Shown here one piece after another: positions 1 through 8,169 of a stretch of 11,633 bases of DNA; position 1 is the stretch's first letter; each line of letters opens with the position of its first letter. The DNA is taken from NCBI GenBank assembly GCA_031277445.1, contig JAITMH010000168.1, forward strand, positions 1 to 11,633, in the 5' to 3' direction. The position numbers were made by a program, and so were the translations under genes. Below the pieces are notes generated by a model that was not told the origin of the DNA, did no database searches, and worked only from the letters and a program-made list of their open reading frames with translations. Origin of the DNA: Burkholderiales bacterium. Lineage in GTDB: Bacteria > Pseudomonadota > Gammaproteobacteria > Burkholderiales > Casimicrobiaceae.

Positions 1-2
1 GC

Positions 3-812
3 GTTGAGTTACTCAATGAGGCTTCTTCTGAAGAAGCTATCGTGCCCCACAACCTTACTGCTCCGTGCCCGGCGTGCCAGCACCAGATCGCCACGCCTGA
101 CAGCGAACCCCCTCCCGAAGAAACCGCCGCCCCCTACAACCTCATCGTCCCGCGCTCGGCTTGTCCGACGTGCCAGCATCGAATCACCGCGCTTGAAAAC
201 ATCCCCATCGTGTCCTGGCTTTTTTTACGCGGCAAATGTTCGCAATGCGGCACGCGTATTTCGGTTCGTTATCCGCTGGTCGAGTTGCTGGGTGGCTTGC
301 TGGCAGGGCTGGCCTTCTGGTTTTTCGGGCCTTCCTGGCAGGCGCTGGCGGCCTGCGTCTTGTTATGGGCGCTGCTGGCGCTGACCTTCATCGACATTGA
401 TACGCAGCTATTGCCCGACGATTTGACTCTACCTCTCTTGTGGGCCGGTTTGCTCGTCAATCTTTTCGGCGTGTTCACGACGCTGTCCCACGCCGTGATC
501 GGCGCGATGGCCGGTTATTTGTCGCTGTGGCTGGTGTACTGGGCGTTTAAACTGCTGCGCAATAAAGAGGGAATGGGCTACGGTGATTTCAAATTGCTGG
601 CCGCGCTCGGCGCCTGGCTCGGCTGGCCCATGCTGGTGCCGATTGTTCTGTTGTCTTCGCTGGCAGGCGCTCTGGTAGGAGCGGGGCTGATCCTGTTTCG
701 TGGTCGCGACCACAACATTCCGATGCCGTTCGGTCCGTTCTTGGCCATCGCCGGCGCTGTTGCGCTCTTTTTCGGGCCGATGATGGTTCATTGGCTGCAT
801 CTGCCTTATTGA
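3..812 (+). CDS. pilD: Prepilin leader peptidase / N-methyltransferase PilD, 5'-truncated by window edge
   Basis: This is an inner-membrane aspartic protease (A24 family) that cleaves and N-methylates type IV prepilins and type II secretion pseudopilins. The frame is open from position 3 to the TGA at 810-812, so the GTG at 42 is not the start; the usual first membrane helix and initiator lie left of the window. Numbering from that GTG, the ALENIP and RYPLVE segments are typical of PilD. The catalytic aspartates lie in FIDID (about 118-120) and in the GYGDFK motif (D182), with several hydrophobic helices from residue 82 to the end. The cytoplasmic zinc domain normally has two CxxC pairs. Here there are three: C9/C12, C41/C44 and C66/C69, because a segment is duplicated. 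coaE follows after 8 bp. In related genomes pilB and pilC often lie on the other side. Identity is firm; the extent is partial. Confidence 0.96.
   Translation, partial: VELLNEASSEEAIVPHNLTAPCPACQHQIATPDSEPPPEETAAPYNLIVPRSACPTCQHRITALENIPIVSWLFLRGKCSQCGTRISVRYPLVELLGGLLAGLAFWFFGPSWQALAACVLLWALLALTFIDIDTQLLPDDLTLPLLWAGLLVNLFGVFTTLSHAVIGAMAGYLSLWLVYWAFKLLRNKEGMGYGDFKLLAALGAWLGWPMLVPIVLLSSLAGALVGAGLILFRGRDHNIPMPFGPFLAIAGAVALFFGPMMVHWLHLPY
18..188 (+). repeat. Internal duplication of the PilD zinc-knuckle segment
   Basis: Two in-frame versions of a segment of about 29 codons lie one after the other. The first reads PHNLTAP-CPACQHQI (from position 45) and the second PYNLIVPRSA-CPTCQHRI (from position 132), an offset of 87 bp. 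Each is preceded by an acidic EE pair (EEAIV and EETAA). The DNA is also similar, for example TGCCAGCA in both Cys-X-X-Cys regions. The second copy leads into the normal ALENIP continuation, so it is the canonical one; the first is extra and lacks the three residues RSA. Confidence 0.8.
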
Positions 813-820
813 CTAAAAAC

Positions 821-1432
821 ATGCCCTTGATCATCGGCGTTACCGGCGGTATCGGCTGCGGCAAATCGACCGTCGCTCAGGCGTTTTCAGCGCTGGGCAT
901 CGAAACGCTTGATGCCGACGATCTGGTGCACACCATCAGTGCACCTGATGGCAGCGCCTACCCGGAGATCGTCGCGCTGTTCGGCGATGCCGCCGTTCAG
1001 CCCGATGGAACGCTGGATCGCGCCTTCATCCGCCAACAAATATTCGCCGACCCGGAGATGCGATCCCGGCTGGAAGCCATTGTCCACCCCCGCGTCGGCG
1101 AAGAAACCGCCCTTCGGATCGCCCAATGGCGCGGGCCGTATGGCTTGTGGATTGTGCCCCTGCTTCTCGAAAAGCCCGGGTTGCGTGAACACGCCGACCG
1201 CATTCTGGTCGTTGACTGCCAGGAAGCACAACAAATCGCCCGAGTCATCGCTTCACGCGGTCTGCATGAAGACGAGATTCGCGCCATTATGGCAACACAA
1301 TGCTCACGCGATCAACGCCTGTCTTCCGCTGACGACATTCTCGACAACAGTGGCCCACCGGAAAATCTGGCTGCCCACGTTGCGCGCTTGGACCGTTTCT
1401 ACCGGACGCTGGCGAATACCCGAACGGGCTGA
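821..1432 (+). CDS. coaE: Dephospho-CoA kinase
   Basis: CoaE performs the last step of coenzyme A synthesis, the ATP-dependent phosphorylation of the 3'-hydroxyl of dephospho-CoA, in the cytoplasm. The product is 203 residues, the usual family length. It opens with IIGVTGG and a P-loop GGIGCGKST at residues 9-17. This is followed by DADD at 31-34, holding the expected catalytic aspartate, and a lid-like region around residues 145-165. The frame also allows a TTG start at 791 inside pilD. The ATG at 821 is preferred because it puts the first beta-strand directly at the N-terminus as in other CoaE proteins. No clear Shine-Dalgarno sequence precedes it, so it may be translated by coupling to pilD, which ends 8 bp upstream. 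Co-location with pilD, zapD and yacG is a conserved proteobacterial arrangement. Confidence 0.96.
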   Translation: MPLIIGVTGGIGCGKSTVAQAFSALGIETLDADDLVHTISAPDGSAYPEIVALFGDAAVQPDGTLDRAFIRQQIFADPEMRSRLEAIVHPRVGEETALRIAQWRGPYGLWIVPLLLEKPGLREHADRILVVDCQEAQQIARVIASRGLHEDEIRAIMATQCSRDQRLSSADDILDNSGPPENLAAHVARLDRFYRTLANTRTG

Positions 1433-1457
1433 TTTCTCACCCGTTTTCTCAAAAAGC

Positions 1458-1486
1458 TTAATAAATTCACGAAATTGCGGCACAAT
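1458..1486 (+). promoter_or_regulatory. Possible weak promoter upstream of zapD
   Basis: In the 89-bp gap between coaE and zapD, TTAATA (1458-1463) and CACAAT (1481-1486) are 17 bp apart. Each matches four of six bases of the sigma-70 -35 and -10 consensus. The gap is the widest in this strand block, which fits an extra start point, but the match is weak and could be chance. Confidence 0.2.
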
Positions 1487-1521
1487 GGCGGGGTTTCCCC
1501 TTCAGTGGCTATGGATTTCGG

Positions 1522-2283
1522 GTGTCTGTCTTTTACGAACATCCCCTCAATGAACGGGTACGCACACTGATGCGGCTCGAAGACCTCTTTGCGCGGGTGC
1601 GTTTTTTCGCGGCAAGAGAAACCTTTCTGGACCATCACGCGGCGCTGTTGGCGTTGTTTGAAATCATCGAAGTTGCCGCACGCGCCGATCTCAAATCCGA
1701 TTTGTTACAAGAACTCGAGCGCCAAAAGCTGGTCTTAAGCGCATTGCGGCATCATCAAAGCATTGATCAGGAATTGCTGGACAACCTGCTCGACGACATT
1801 GATCGCGTGATCACGAAAATTTTTGCATTCACCGGAAAAGTCGGTATGCATTTGCGTGAAAACGAATGGCTGATGGCCATCAAGCAACGCACTTCGTTGC
1901 CCGGTGGCGCCTGCGGATTTGATCTGCCCGCTTTTCACTTCTGGCTGCACCAGCCGCCTGCTCGCCGACAAAACGATCTCCAGCAATGGCTGTCGCCGCT
2001 TGAACCGATCCGTAACGGCATCTCCATCATTTTGCGCATTCTGCGTGAAAGCGGTCAGACCACCGCATGTACAGCGCAGCACGGCGTCTTTCAGATGATG
2101 CAAGCCAACGCCAAGGCAGTGCAACTGTTGCGATTGACGGTCGCGGACGGCGTCGCCTGCGTTCCAGAGATCAGCGCCAATAAATATGCGCTCAATATCC
2201 GCTTTTTAACCGCCGAGGAGATGACACGCGGCAGTGTCTGCGGCTACGACATTACCTTCGACCTGACCCTCTGCTCTCTATGA
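1522..2283 (+). CDS. zapD: Cell division protein ZapD (FtsZ-ring bundling factor)
   Basis: ZapD binds the FtsZ C-terminal tail in the cytoplasm and cross-links FtsZ filaments at the division ring. The 253-residue product has the family's N-terminal signature YEHPLNERVRTLMRLEDLF at residues 5-23. It continues with an alpha-helical domain (about 25-115) and then a mostly beta C-terminal domain ending in a GYDITFDLTLC segment. The start is GTG at 1522. The nearby ATG at 1511 is out of frame and no other in-frame start puts the conserved YEHPLNER near the N-terminus. No strong Shine-Dalgarno sequence is visible. The stop codon overlaps the yacG start as ATGA (2280-2283), so the two genes are probably translationally coupled. 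Length and motif agree with known ZapD (formerly YacF, DUF1342). Confidence 0.95.
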   Translation: MSVFYEHPLNERVRTLMRLEDLFARVRFFAARETFLDHHAALLALFEIIEVAARADLKSDLLQELERQKLVLSALRHHQSIDQELLDNLLDDIDRVITKIFAFTGKVGMHLRENEWLMAIKQRTSLPGGACGFDLPAFHFWLHQPPARRQNDLQQWLSPLEPIRNGISIILRILRESGQTTACTAQHGVFQMMQANAKAVQLLRLTVADGVACVPEISANKYALNIRFLTAEEMTRGSVCGYDITFDLTLCSL

Positions 2284-2534
2284 AAAAAACCGTTTCAGAA
2301 ACGATTCCGGCAACCGCCCAAGCTGCAACCGTTGCTTGTCCGCAATGCGGCGCAACCGTGGTTTGGTCATCGACATCGCACTGGAAACCGTTTTGCTCAG
2401 AACGTTGCAAACTGCTTGATCTCGGTGCATGGGCCAACGAATCTTACCGGGTTGCCGGTACTGAAACCGCCGACACCTCAGAGATGGAAAACGCGCTTGC
2501 GACATCTCTCTCTGGTGTGCAACGCCCTCATTAG
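2280..2534 (+). CDS. yacG: DNA gyrase inhibitor YacG (zinc-binding)
   Basis: YacG is a small zinc protein that in E. coli binds GyrB and inhibits DNA gyrase. The 84-residue product has a four-cysteine zinc site at C20, C23, C39 and C43, in the pattern CPQCG - 15 residues - CSERC. It is followed by the family hallmark KLLDLGAWANESYRVAG (44-60). The N-terminal extension of about 17 residues before the first cysteine and the C-terminal tail after residue 60 look low in conservation and probably disordered. The ATG overlaps the zapD stop codon in an ATGA, so expression should follow zapD. The gene ends only 7 bp from the converging mutT stop codon, with no recognisable bidirectional terminator in between. 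Confidence 0.94.
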   Translation: MKKTVSETIPATAQAATVACPQCGATVVWSSTSHWKPFCSERCKLLDLGAWANESYRVAGTETADTSEMENALATSLSGVQRPH

Positions 2535-2541
2535 GAAAAAG

Positions 2542-2955
2542 TCACCCCTCTTTTAACAACACCGGCAACGCTTTCAGAACCTCATGATTGGCCGGCAACA
2601 GCAATAAATTCCGACAAGTTTCCAACGTCTGCCAACCGACGTTTTGTCCTTCGCGGCCATAAGGTTCACCGCGCCAGGCCATCACATGAAAAAAATGCAG
2701 TTCCACCTCAGCGTGCGGATAGGTGAAATGAACCATTTGCCAGGGCGCCGCTTGTTCGACGGCAATTCCCAGCTCCTCTTCCAACTCACGAACCAGCGCG
2801 GCTTCTCCCGTTTCTCCTGCTTCGATCTTTCCGCCAGGAAACTCCCAATAACCGGCGTACACTTTTCCCGGTGGTCGCTGCGTCAATAAAAATTCATTTC
2901 CTGATCGCGTCAATACCGCCACTGCTACCCGTGCCAACACCGGCGCCGACTTCAT
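2542..2955 (-). CDS. mutT: MutT-type Nudix hydrolase (probable 8-oxo-dGTP diphosphatase)
   Basis: This Nudix enzyme probably hydrolyses 8-oxo-dGTP to the monophosphate and so prevents A:T to C:G transversions. The 137-residue product is close to the classical MutT length. It contains a complete Nudix box at residues 42-64: G42, E48, R56-E57, E60-E61 and G63 match GX5EX7REUXEEXGU exactly. QRPPGKVYAGYWEFPGG just before it is typical of MutT rather than other Nudix groups. The start codon overlaps the stop of the upstream ATPase gene as ATGA (2952-2955), so the two are probably translated together. In some proteobacteria MutT is fused to a thiamine-phosphate-synthase-like domain; here it is a single domain. 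Substrate assignment rests on family resemblance and gene context. Confidence 0.9.
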   Translation of the reverse strand: MKSAPVLARVAVAVLTRSGNEFLLTQRPPGKVYAGYWEFPGGKIEAGETGEAALVRELEEELGIAVEQAAPWQMVHFTYPHAEVELHFFHVMAWRGEPYGREGQNVGWQTLETCRNLLLLPANHEVLKALPVLLKEG

Positions 2956-3875
2956 GATTTTGAACGAAGCGCTTTATAACCTGCGTAATGACGCGCAAAC
3001 TGCCAGGCCGTCCGTCCGCTGACCGAGCCGCGCAACCGCGCCCATTGCAACGCCTCCAAACGCAAAGCTTCACTCGCAGCCGCCGTTTTCGGCAAAGGTA
3101 TCTTGTGATGCGTCAGCCAACCGGCGACCGCTGCAAGATAATCGTCCTCGCTGAATGGATAAAATGAGATCCACAAACCGAAACGCTCGGCAAGCGCCAT
3201 TTTTTCTTCTTTCGCTTCGTCCGGATGAATTTCGCTTTTGCCGTCGTTTTGCGAAAAATTTTCGTGAAAAAACGTCGGCATCAGATGGCGGCGGTTCGAC
3301 GTTGCATAAATCAGCACATTTTCCGGCGGCGCCGTGATCGAACCATCGAGCACCGCTTTCAGCTCACGATAACCGCCCTCCTGCACATCAAACGCCAAAT
3401 CGTCGCAAAACAGCACAAAGCGTTGCGCCGCGCCCTGAAGACTTTCAAGAATCTTCGGCAAGTCGAACAAATCTCCTTTGTCAACTTCAATCAAACGCAA
3501 ACCGCGCTTTCCATAGCGCGTCAGCATCGCCTTGACCAGCGACGACTTGCCGGTTCCGGGAGCGCCGGTCAGCAGCACATTGTTGGCCGGATAACCCGCA
3601 ACAAATTGCTTTGTGTTTTGATCAATGCGCGCTTTTTGTTCGTCGATTCCTACCAGGCGATCAAGCGATACCGTGTGCGGCGTCAGCACCGGATACAACG
3701 CGCCGCGATCATGTCGCGCACCGCGCCGCCGTTCCCAACGCGCCGCCCGTGTTTTTGTCCAGTTAATCGGTTCCGGATTTTCCGGTAATAACAATTCGGC
3801 GCGAACCAGCGCTGCTTCCGCCCGCTCAAGGAACTTTAGCCAGTGTGTTTCCGGTGTTGTTGATTTCGCTTTCAT
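2952..3875 (-). CDS. P-loop AAA+-like ATPase of the DUF815 family
   Basis: This 307-residue protein is a predicted ATPase of unknown cellular role. The N-terminal 75 residues are charged and helical (several arginines at 43-57). The ATPase core follows, with Walker A GAPGTGKS at 104-111, a Walker B-like FVLFCDD at 153-159 and a sensor-1-like ATSN at 191-194. The C-terminal helical part carries LRGSVSGRTAWQFARHY (281-297), probably the sensor-2 region. No membrane segment or signal peptide is visible. DUF815 genes next to argJ and mutT are common in betaproteobacteria, but I know of no established function. The ATG has no obvious Shine-Dalgarno sequence; a composite repeat ends only 15 bp upstream of it. 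The stop overlaps mutT by 4 bp. Family call confident, function open. Confidence 0.9.
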   Translation of the reverse strand: MKAKSTTPETHWLKFLERAEAALVRAELLLPENPEPINWTKTRAARWERRRGARHDRGALYPVLTPHTVSLDRLVGIDEQKARIDQNTKQFVAGYPANNVLLTGAPGTGKSSLVKAMLTRYGKRGLRLIEVDKGDLFDLPKILESLQGAAQRFVLFCDDLAFDVQEGGYRELKAVLDGSITAPPENVLIYATSNRRHLMPTFFHENFSQNDGKSEIHPDEAKEEKMALAERFGLWISFYPFSEDDYLAAVAGWLTHHKIPLPKTAAASEALRLEALQWARLRGSVSGRTAWQFARHYAGYKALRSKS

Positions 3876-3890
3876 CGTCGAGATGTTTTA

Positions 3891-4006
3891 TTAACCACGA
3901 AAGGCACGAATCAGGGATCAGGTTTCAGAAACCGCTCCATCTCTCTTCGCGCCTTCGCGTCTTCGCGTGAGATATTCTTTGCGCTCTATGCGTTCTTTGT
4001 GGTTAA
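3891..4006 (+). repeat. Composite intergenic repeat, copy 1 (TTAACCAC inverted ends)
   Basis: A 116-bp element nearly fills the gap between argJ and the ATPase gene. It begins TTAACCAC (3891-3898) and ends with the exact complement GTGGTTAA (3999-4006). Inside, from left to right, are CACGAAAGG-like 9-mers, then three 7-bp units TCAGGGA, TCAGGTT, TCAGAAA (3911-3931). Three 8-bp units CTTCGCGC, CTTCGCGT, CTTCGCGT (3945-3968) follow, then 9-bp units of the CTTTGCGCT type (about 3977-4003). No coding potential is apparent. Related sequence occurs at 5305-5409 and 11151-11490. Its effect on the argJ-ATPase transcript is unknown; the complementary ends could fold in RNA. Confidence 0.8.
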
Positions 4007-4015
4007 TTCGTTTTT

Positions 4016-5290
4016 TCAGCTCCGGTAATCCGCATTGATCGACACATAATCGTGCGACAAATCACACGTCCACACTGTCGCTACGGCGTTACCACCCAAC
4101 CCCAGGTCGATGCGCACCGTGATTTCCGGCTGGTTCATCACCCGCTGCCCCGCTTCTTCCGTGTAACTCGATGCCCGTCCGCCGTTAACGATCACGACCA
4201 CGTCGTCGAGCCACAATTGAACACGCGACACATCGAGTTCCGGCGGCGCCGCATTGCCGATTGCACAAACGATACGCCCCAGATTGGGATCCGACGCGAA
4301 GAACGCCGTTTTCACCAGCGGCGAGTGCGCTACCTTCAGCGCCACCTGACGACATTCTTCAACGTTGCGCCCGCCTTCAACCTGAATCGTGATGAATTTG
4401 GTCGCGCCTTCACCGTCGCGCGCGATGGCTTGCGCCAAATGCACAGCCACCTCGCGCAACGCTTCTTTGAACACCGACAAGCGCGGATCATCGCTCTGCT
4501 TCAACGGCGAAACATTCGCCTGTCCCGTCGCAATGCCGATCAATGTGTCGTTCGTCGAAGTATCGCCATCGACAGTCACCGCATTGAATGAGACATCGGT
4601 TATTTCACGCAACAACGACTGCCACACCGACGCCGCTATCGGCATATCGGTCGCAATGAATCCCAGCATCGTCGCCATGTTCGGATGAATCATCCCCGCC
4701 CCTTTGGCGATTCCGGTGACGGTGATCGGCACACCGTCGATCATCGCTTGCGCCGACGCCGCTTTGTGAACGGTGTCGGTGGTCATGATCGCTTGCGCCG
4801 CCGTCAACCAGGCTTCTGCACTGGCGCCGCTTTCCTCTGCGTTTTCTTCACGACAACGACGAAGCGCTTCCGGCAAACCTGCCAACAATTTTTCTATCGG
4901 CAATGGCTCCATGATCACGCCGGTCGAGCACACCATCACTTCTTCCGGCGCGCATCCCAACAAAGCCGCCGTCTCACGACAAGTGCGGCGCGCATCGTCC
5001 AGGCCCGAAGCGCCGGTTCCGGCATTGGCGTTACCGGCGTTCACGACAACCGCCCGCAACGATTTGCCGTGTTGTTGTTGCCAGGCCAGATGTTCACGAT
5101 CCACTAGCACCGGCGCTGCGCAAAACCGGTTCTGCGTAAATACTGCCGCCGCCGTCGCTCCCGCCGCGCATTCAATCACCAGCACATCGTTCCGTTGCCA
5201 GTTTTTGATTCGCGCCGCAACGGCACCTAGGCGAACGCCGGGGACGGGAAACAAATCATCAACTGTTGAAGGGGTATAACAAACCGGCAT
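4016..5290 (-). CDS. argJ: Bifunctional glutamate N-acetyltransferase / ornithine acetyltransferase ArgJ
   Basis: ArgJ transfers the acetyl group from N-acetylornithine to glutamate, recycling it in the arginine pathway; many versions also make N-acetylglutamate from acetyl-CoA. The 424-residue product shows the expected order. An N-terminal part has NAGNANAGTG (84-93), and the oxyanion-hole segment is [10 protein letters not shown] (122-131). The autocleavage motif [14 protein letters not shown] (196-209) carries T207, the predicted nucleophile formed by self-processing into alpha and beta chains. DGDTSTND lies further on, and the protein ends with the invariant SINADYRS. The ATG at 5290 gives a normal length and is preceded by AGGGAA about 5 bp upstream. 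secA lies upstream on the same strand, 119 bp away, with repeat DNA between them. Whether the enzyme is mono- or bifunctional cannot be told from sequence alone. Confidence 0.97.
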   Translation of the reverse strand: MPVCYTPSTVDDLFPVPGVRLGAVAARIKNWQRNDVLVIECAAGATAAAVFTQNRFCAAPVLVDREHLAWQQQHGKSLRAVVVNAGNANAGTGASGLDDARRTCRETAALLGCAPEEVMVCSTGVIMEPLPIEKLLAGLPEALRRCREENAEESGASAEAWLTAAQAIMTTDTVHKAASAQAMIDGVPITVTGIAKGAGMIHPNMATMLGFIATDMPIAASVWQSLLREITDVSFNAVTVDGDTSTNDTLIGIATGQANVSPLKQSDDPRLSVFKEALREVAVHLAQAIARDGEGATKFITIQVEGGRNVEECRQVALKVAHSPLVKTAFFASDPNLGRIVCAIGNAAPPELDVSRVQLWLDDVVVIVNGGRASSYTEEAGQRVMNQPEITVRIDLGLGGNAVATVWTCDLSHDYVSINADYRS

Positions 5291-5304
5291 GGTGTTCCCT
5301 TATA

Positions 5305-5409
5305 TCAGGTATCAGAGGTCAGGAATCAGGTTTCAGAAACCCATCTCCACATTTCTTCGCGCCTTCGCATGAAAGCAACCCGTTGGGGTTCGCTGCGCTC
5401 CCCCGCAAC
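5305..5409 (+). repeat. Composite intergenic repeat, copy 2, with hairpin abutting secA
   Basis: Five 7-bp units TCAGGTA, TCAGAGG, TCAGGAA, TCAGGTT, TCAGAAA run without interruption from 5305 to 5339. Two 8-bp units CTTCGCGC and CTTCGCAT follow at 5355-5370. This copy lacks the TTAACC ends and the 9-bp arrays. It continues into a hairpin-forming segment, GTTGGGG (5382-5388) pairing with CCCC-G-CAAC (5401-5409) across a GC-rich loop. On the secA strand this hairpin directly follows the secA stop codon. Apart from a possible role of the hairpin in mRNA 3'-end formation, no function can be read. Confidence 0.72.
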
Positions 5410-8127
5410 CTACAACCTGCCGTGACAGTGCTTGTACTTTTTCCCGGAACCGCAAGGACAAGAATCGTTGCGTCCCACTTTTTCACCGGAACGCACAAAC
5501 GGAATCGACGGTGACGTATCGGGTCCCGCTGCCAGCGCTTCGTCGTAATCCGCGTGCTGATAACGCACGTTCGATACGTGCGGTGCTTGTTCCTCAACCG
5601 CTTCAACATCCTTTTGCGAACGAACTTGCACCGTTAACAGAATCCTGACCACATCGTGCTTGATCCGGTCGAGCATCGACGAAAACAACACAAACGCCTC
5701 ACGCTTGTATTCCTGTTTCGGATTTTTCTGCGCATAACCGCGCAAACCAATCCCTTGCCGAAGATGATCGAGCGACGCCAGATGTTCGCGCCAATGCTGA
5801 TCAATCATCGACAACATGAGACTGCCCTCGAATTGCCGCATGACCGACGCGCCCACGACTTCAGTGTGCGACGCCCATTGTTGTACCGCCAGTTCCGCCA
5901 AATGATCGCGCAACTCGTCTTCACCGTGGTTGGCTTGTTCTTCAAGCCAACCGGCGACGTCAACCCGCAACTGGTATTCGGATGCCAGCGCTGCTTCCAG
6001 CCCGGGCACGTCCCAATGCTCTTCCACCGACTCAGGCGGAATGTAACGCTGCATCAGCACACCGACTTCATCACGAACCATGCTGTCGATGGTGTCGGAG
6101 ATGTCCTCAGCTTCCAACAATTCATTGCGTTGCTGGTAAATCACCTTGCGCTGATCGTTGGCAACGTCGTCAAATTCAAGCAACTGTTTGCGAATATCGA
6201 AGTTACGCACCTCGACACGGTGTTGCGCCTTCTCAATCGAACGGTTGATGATCGGATGCTCAATCGGTTCACCCGGCGGCATCTTCATCCGCTGCATGAT
6301 ATTGCCGAGCCGTTCGCCGCCGAAAATGCGCAACAGCGGGTCTTCAAGCGACAGGTAAAAACGCGACGACCCCGGATCACCCTGTCGGCCGGAACGACCA
6401 CGCAACTGGTTGTCGATCCGGCGTGATTCGTGCCGCTCGGTACCGATGATGTGCAGCCCGCCGACCGACACCACTTTGTCGTGACGCACTTGCCAGCCGG
6501 CGCGCACGGCTTCAATCTCTTTTTCCTTCTGCGTCTCGGTCAGTTTTTCGTCTTCATGGATTTTCAGAATCTGCGGTTCAAACGCGCCACCCAACACAAT
6601 GTCGGTTCCGCGTCCCGCCATATTGGTCGCGATGGTAATCGCCTTTTCGCGGCCGGCCTGCGCGACGATTTCGGCTTCCCGCGCATGTTGCTTCGCATTC
6701 AACACCTGATGCGGCAGCTTTTCTTTGTCGAGGTATTTCGACAACAATTCCGAATTTTCAATCGAAGTCGTTCCGACCAACACCGGCTGACCGCGCAAAT
6801 AGCAATCCTTGATGTCGGCAAGAATCGCATCGACTTTTTCCTGCGTCGTCCGAAACACCAGATCGTTCATGTCTTTGCGGATCATCGACATGTGCGTCGG
6901 AATCACCACCGTTTCCAGACTGTAAATCTGCTGGAACTCGAACGCTTCGGTGTCGGCGGTACCGGTCATCCCCGCCAGTTTTTCGTACATCCGGAAATAA
7001 TTCTGGAACGTGATCGACGCCAGCGTCTGGTTTTCGCGCTGAATCGGCACGCCTTCCTTGGCTTCTACCGCCTGATGCAAACCCTCCGACCAGCGACGCC
7101 CCGGCATCAATCTGCCGGTAAACTCATCGACGATGATCACTTCGCCGTTCTGCACAACGTAGTGCTGATCGCGGAGGAACAGCGCGTGCGCACGCAGCGC
7201 CGCATTCAAGTGGTGCATCAACGAAATGTTTCCGCTGTCGTACAGACTGCTGCCTTCAGGAATCAATCCCGCATCGGCGAGCAACGCTTCGGCGTGTTCG
7301 TGCCCCTCTTCCGACATCGACACTTGACGGCCTTTTTCATCGACCCAATAATCGCCAGACCCTTTTTCATCCTGCTGGCGCGTCAGCTTCGGCGCAACAG
7401 CATCGAGCCGGTGGTACATGTCGATATTGTCGTCTGCCTGTCCGGAAATAATCAGCGGCGTACGCGCTTCGTCGATCAGGATGGAGTCCACTTCATCAAC
7501 CACCGCAAACTTCAGCTTGCGTTGAACGCGACTTTTTGTACTCATCTCCATGTTGTCGCGCAAATAATCGAAACCGTATTCGTTGTTGGTTCCGTAAGTG
7601 ACATCGGCTGCGTACGCTTCCTGCTTCTGATCGTGCGGCATTTGCGACAAGTTGACGCCGACCGTCATCCCAAGGAATTTATAGATCCGCCCCATCCAGT
7701 TGGCGTCGCGCTGCGCCAGATAATCGTTGACGGTGATCACATGCACGCCTCCGCAGGCCAGCGCATTGAGGTAAACCGGCAACGTTGCGACCAGCGTCTT
7801 GCCTTCGCCGGTACGCATCTCGGCGATCTTGCCGTAATGCAGCGCCATGCCGCCAACCAACTGCACATCGAAGTGCCGCATGTTAAGCACCCGCCTGGCC
7901 GCTTCGCGCACCACCGCAAACGCTTCCGGCAACAACGCTTCCAGGCTTTCGCCGTTCGCTACCCGCTCTTTGAAAGCCGCCGTTTTGTCACGCAATTCGT
8001 CGTCGGACAAAGCCGCCATTGCCGGTTCCAGCGCGTTGATTTGCCGCACCGTCCCTTGATATTGTTTTAACAGCCGTTCATTACGACTGCCGAAGACTCG
8101 GGTAAAAAAATTGCCGATCTCGATCAT
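5410..8127 (-). CDS. secA: Preprotein translocase ATPase SecA
   Basis: SecA is the motor that pushes unfolded preproteins through SecYEG. The 905-residue product is the normal full length. It has the N-terminal helix and motor domain with Walker A MRTGEGKT (104-111) and Walker B VVDEVD (209-214), followed by [30 protein letters not shown] lies between them. Further on are the preprotein cross-linking domain, motif [21 protein letters not shown], the second motor half with [14 protein letters not shown] and [13 protein letters not shown], and helical scaffold and wing regions. The C-terminal zinc-binding motif [13 protein letters not shown] binds SecB and phospholipids. The ATG at 8127 gives the conserved start; only a weak ribosome binding site is seen. 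The stop TAG at 5410-5412 coincides with the edge of a dispersed-repeat-like segment. A hairpin upstream separates secA from the M23 gene, so it probably has its own promoter within 8128-8169. Confidence 0.98.
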   Translation of the reverse strand: MIEIGNFFTRVFGSRNERLLKQYQGTVRQINALEPAMAALSDDELRDKTAAFKERVANGESLEALLPEAFAVVREAARRVLNMRHFDVQLVGGMALHYGKIAEMRTGEGKTLVATLPVYLNALACGGVHVITVNDYLAQRDANWMGRIYKFLGMTVGVNLSQMPHDQKQEAYAADVTYGTNNEYGFDYLRDNMEMSTKSRVQRKLKFAVVDEVDSILIDEARTPLIISGQADDNIDMYHRLDAVAPKLTRQQDEKGSGDYWVDEKGRQVSMSEEGHEHAEALLADAGLIPEGSSLYDSGNISLMHHLNAALRAHALFLRDQHYVVQNGEVIIVDEFTGRLMPGRRWSEGLHQAVEAKEGVPIQRENQTLASITFQNYFRMYEKLAGMTGTADTEAFEFQQIYSLETVVIPTHMSMIRKDMNDLVFRTTQEKVDAILADIKDCYLRGQPVLVGTTSIENSELLSKYLDKEKLPHQVLNAKQHAREAEIVAQAGREKAITIATNMAGRGTDIVLGGAFEPQILKIHEDEKLTETQKEKEIEAVRAGWQVRHDKVVSVGGLHIIGTERHESRRIDNQLRGRSGRQGDPGSSRFYLSLEDPLLRIFGGERLGNIMQRMKMPPGEPIEHPIINRSIEKAQHRVEVRNFDIRKQLLEFDDVANDQRKVIYQQRNELLEAEDISDTIDSMVRDEVGVLMQRYIPPESVEEHWDVPGLEAALASEYQLRVDVAGWLEEQANHGEDELRDHLAELAVQQWASHTEVVGASVMRQFEGSLMLSMIDQHWREHLASLDHLRQGIGLRGYAQKNPKQEYKREAFVLFSSMLDRIKHDVVRILLTVQVRSQKDVEAVEEQAPHVSNVRYQHADYDEALAAGPDTSPSIPFVRSGEKVGRNDSCPCGSGKKYKHCHGRL

Positions 8128-8169
8128 AGTGGAAAATAATTGAAAATTTCTGCTGCCTGAAAAAGTGAA

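Noticed and set aside
791-820. Upstream TTG start for coaE inside pilD
   Set aside because: It would add ten residues before the first beta-strand that CoaE proteins do not normally have; the ATG at 821 fits the family.
1490-1500. GGGGTTTCCCC palindrome upstream of zapD as an operator
   Set aside because: Four-base arms around three bases are too short to be significant in GC-rich DNA.
909-1553. 214-residue + strand frame overlapping coaE and the zapD start
   Set aside because: It is out of frame with coaE, which has the P-loop and family length; the product has no recognisable domain.
3225-3788. 187-residue + strand frame opposite the ATPase gene
   Set aside because: The opposite strand has Walker motifs and a coherent protein; this frame is basic and low in structure.
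6430-8070. 546-residue + strand open frame opposite secA
   Set aside because: The - strand encodes a full-length SecA with all motifs. The antisense frame is rich in His/Arg/Gln with no recognisable domain, as expected for a GC-rich shadow.
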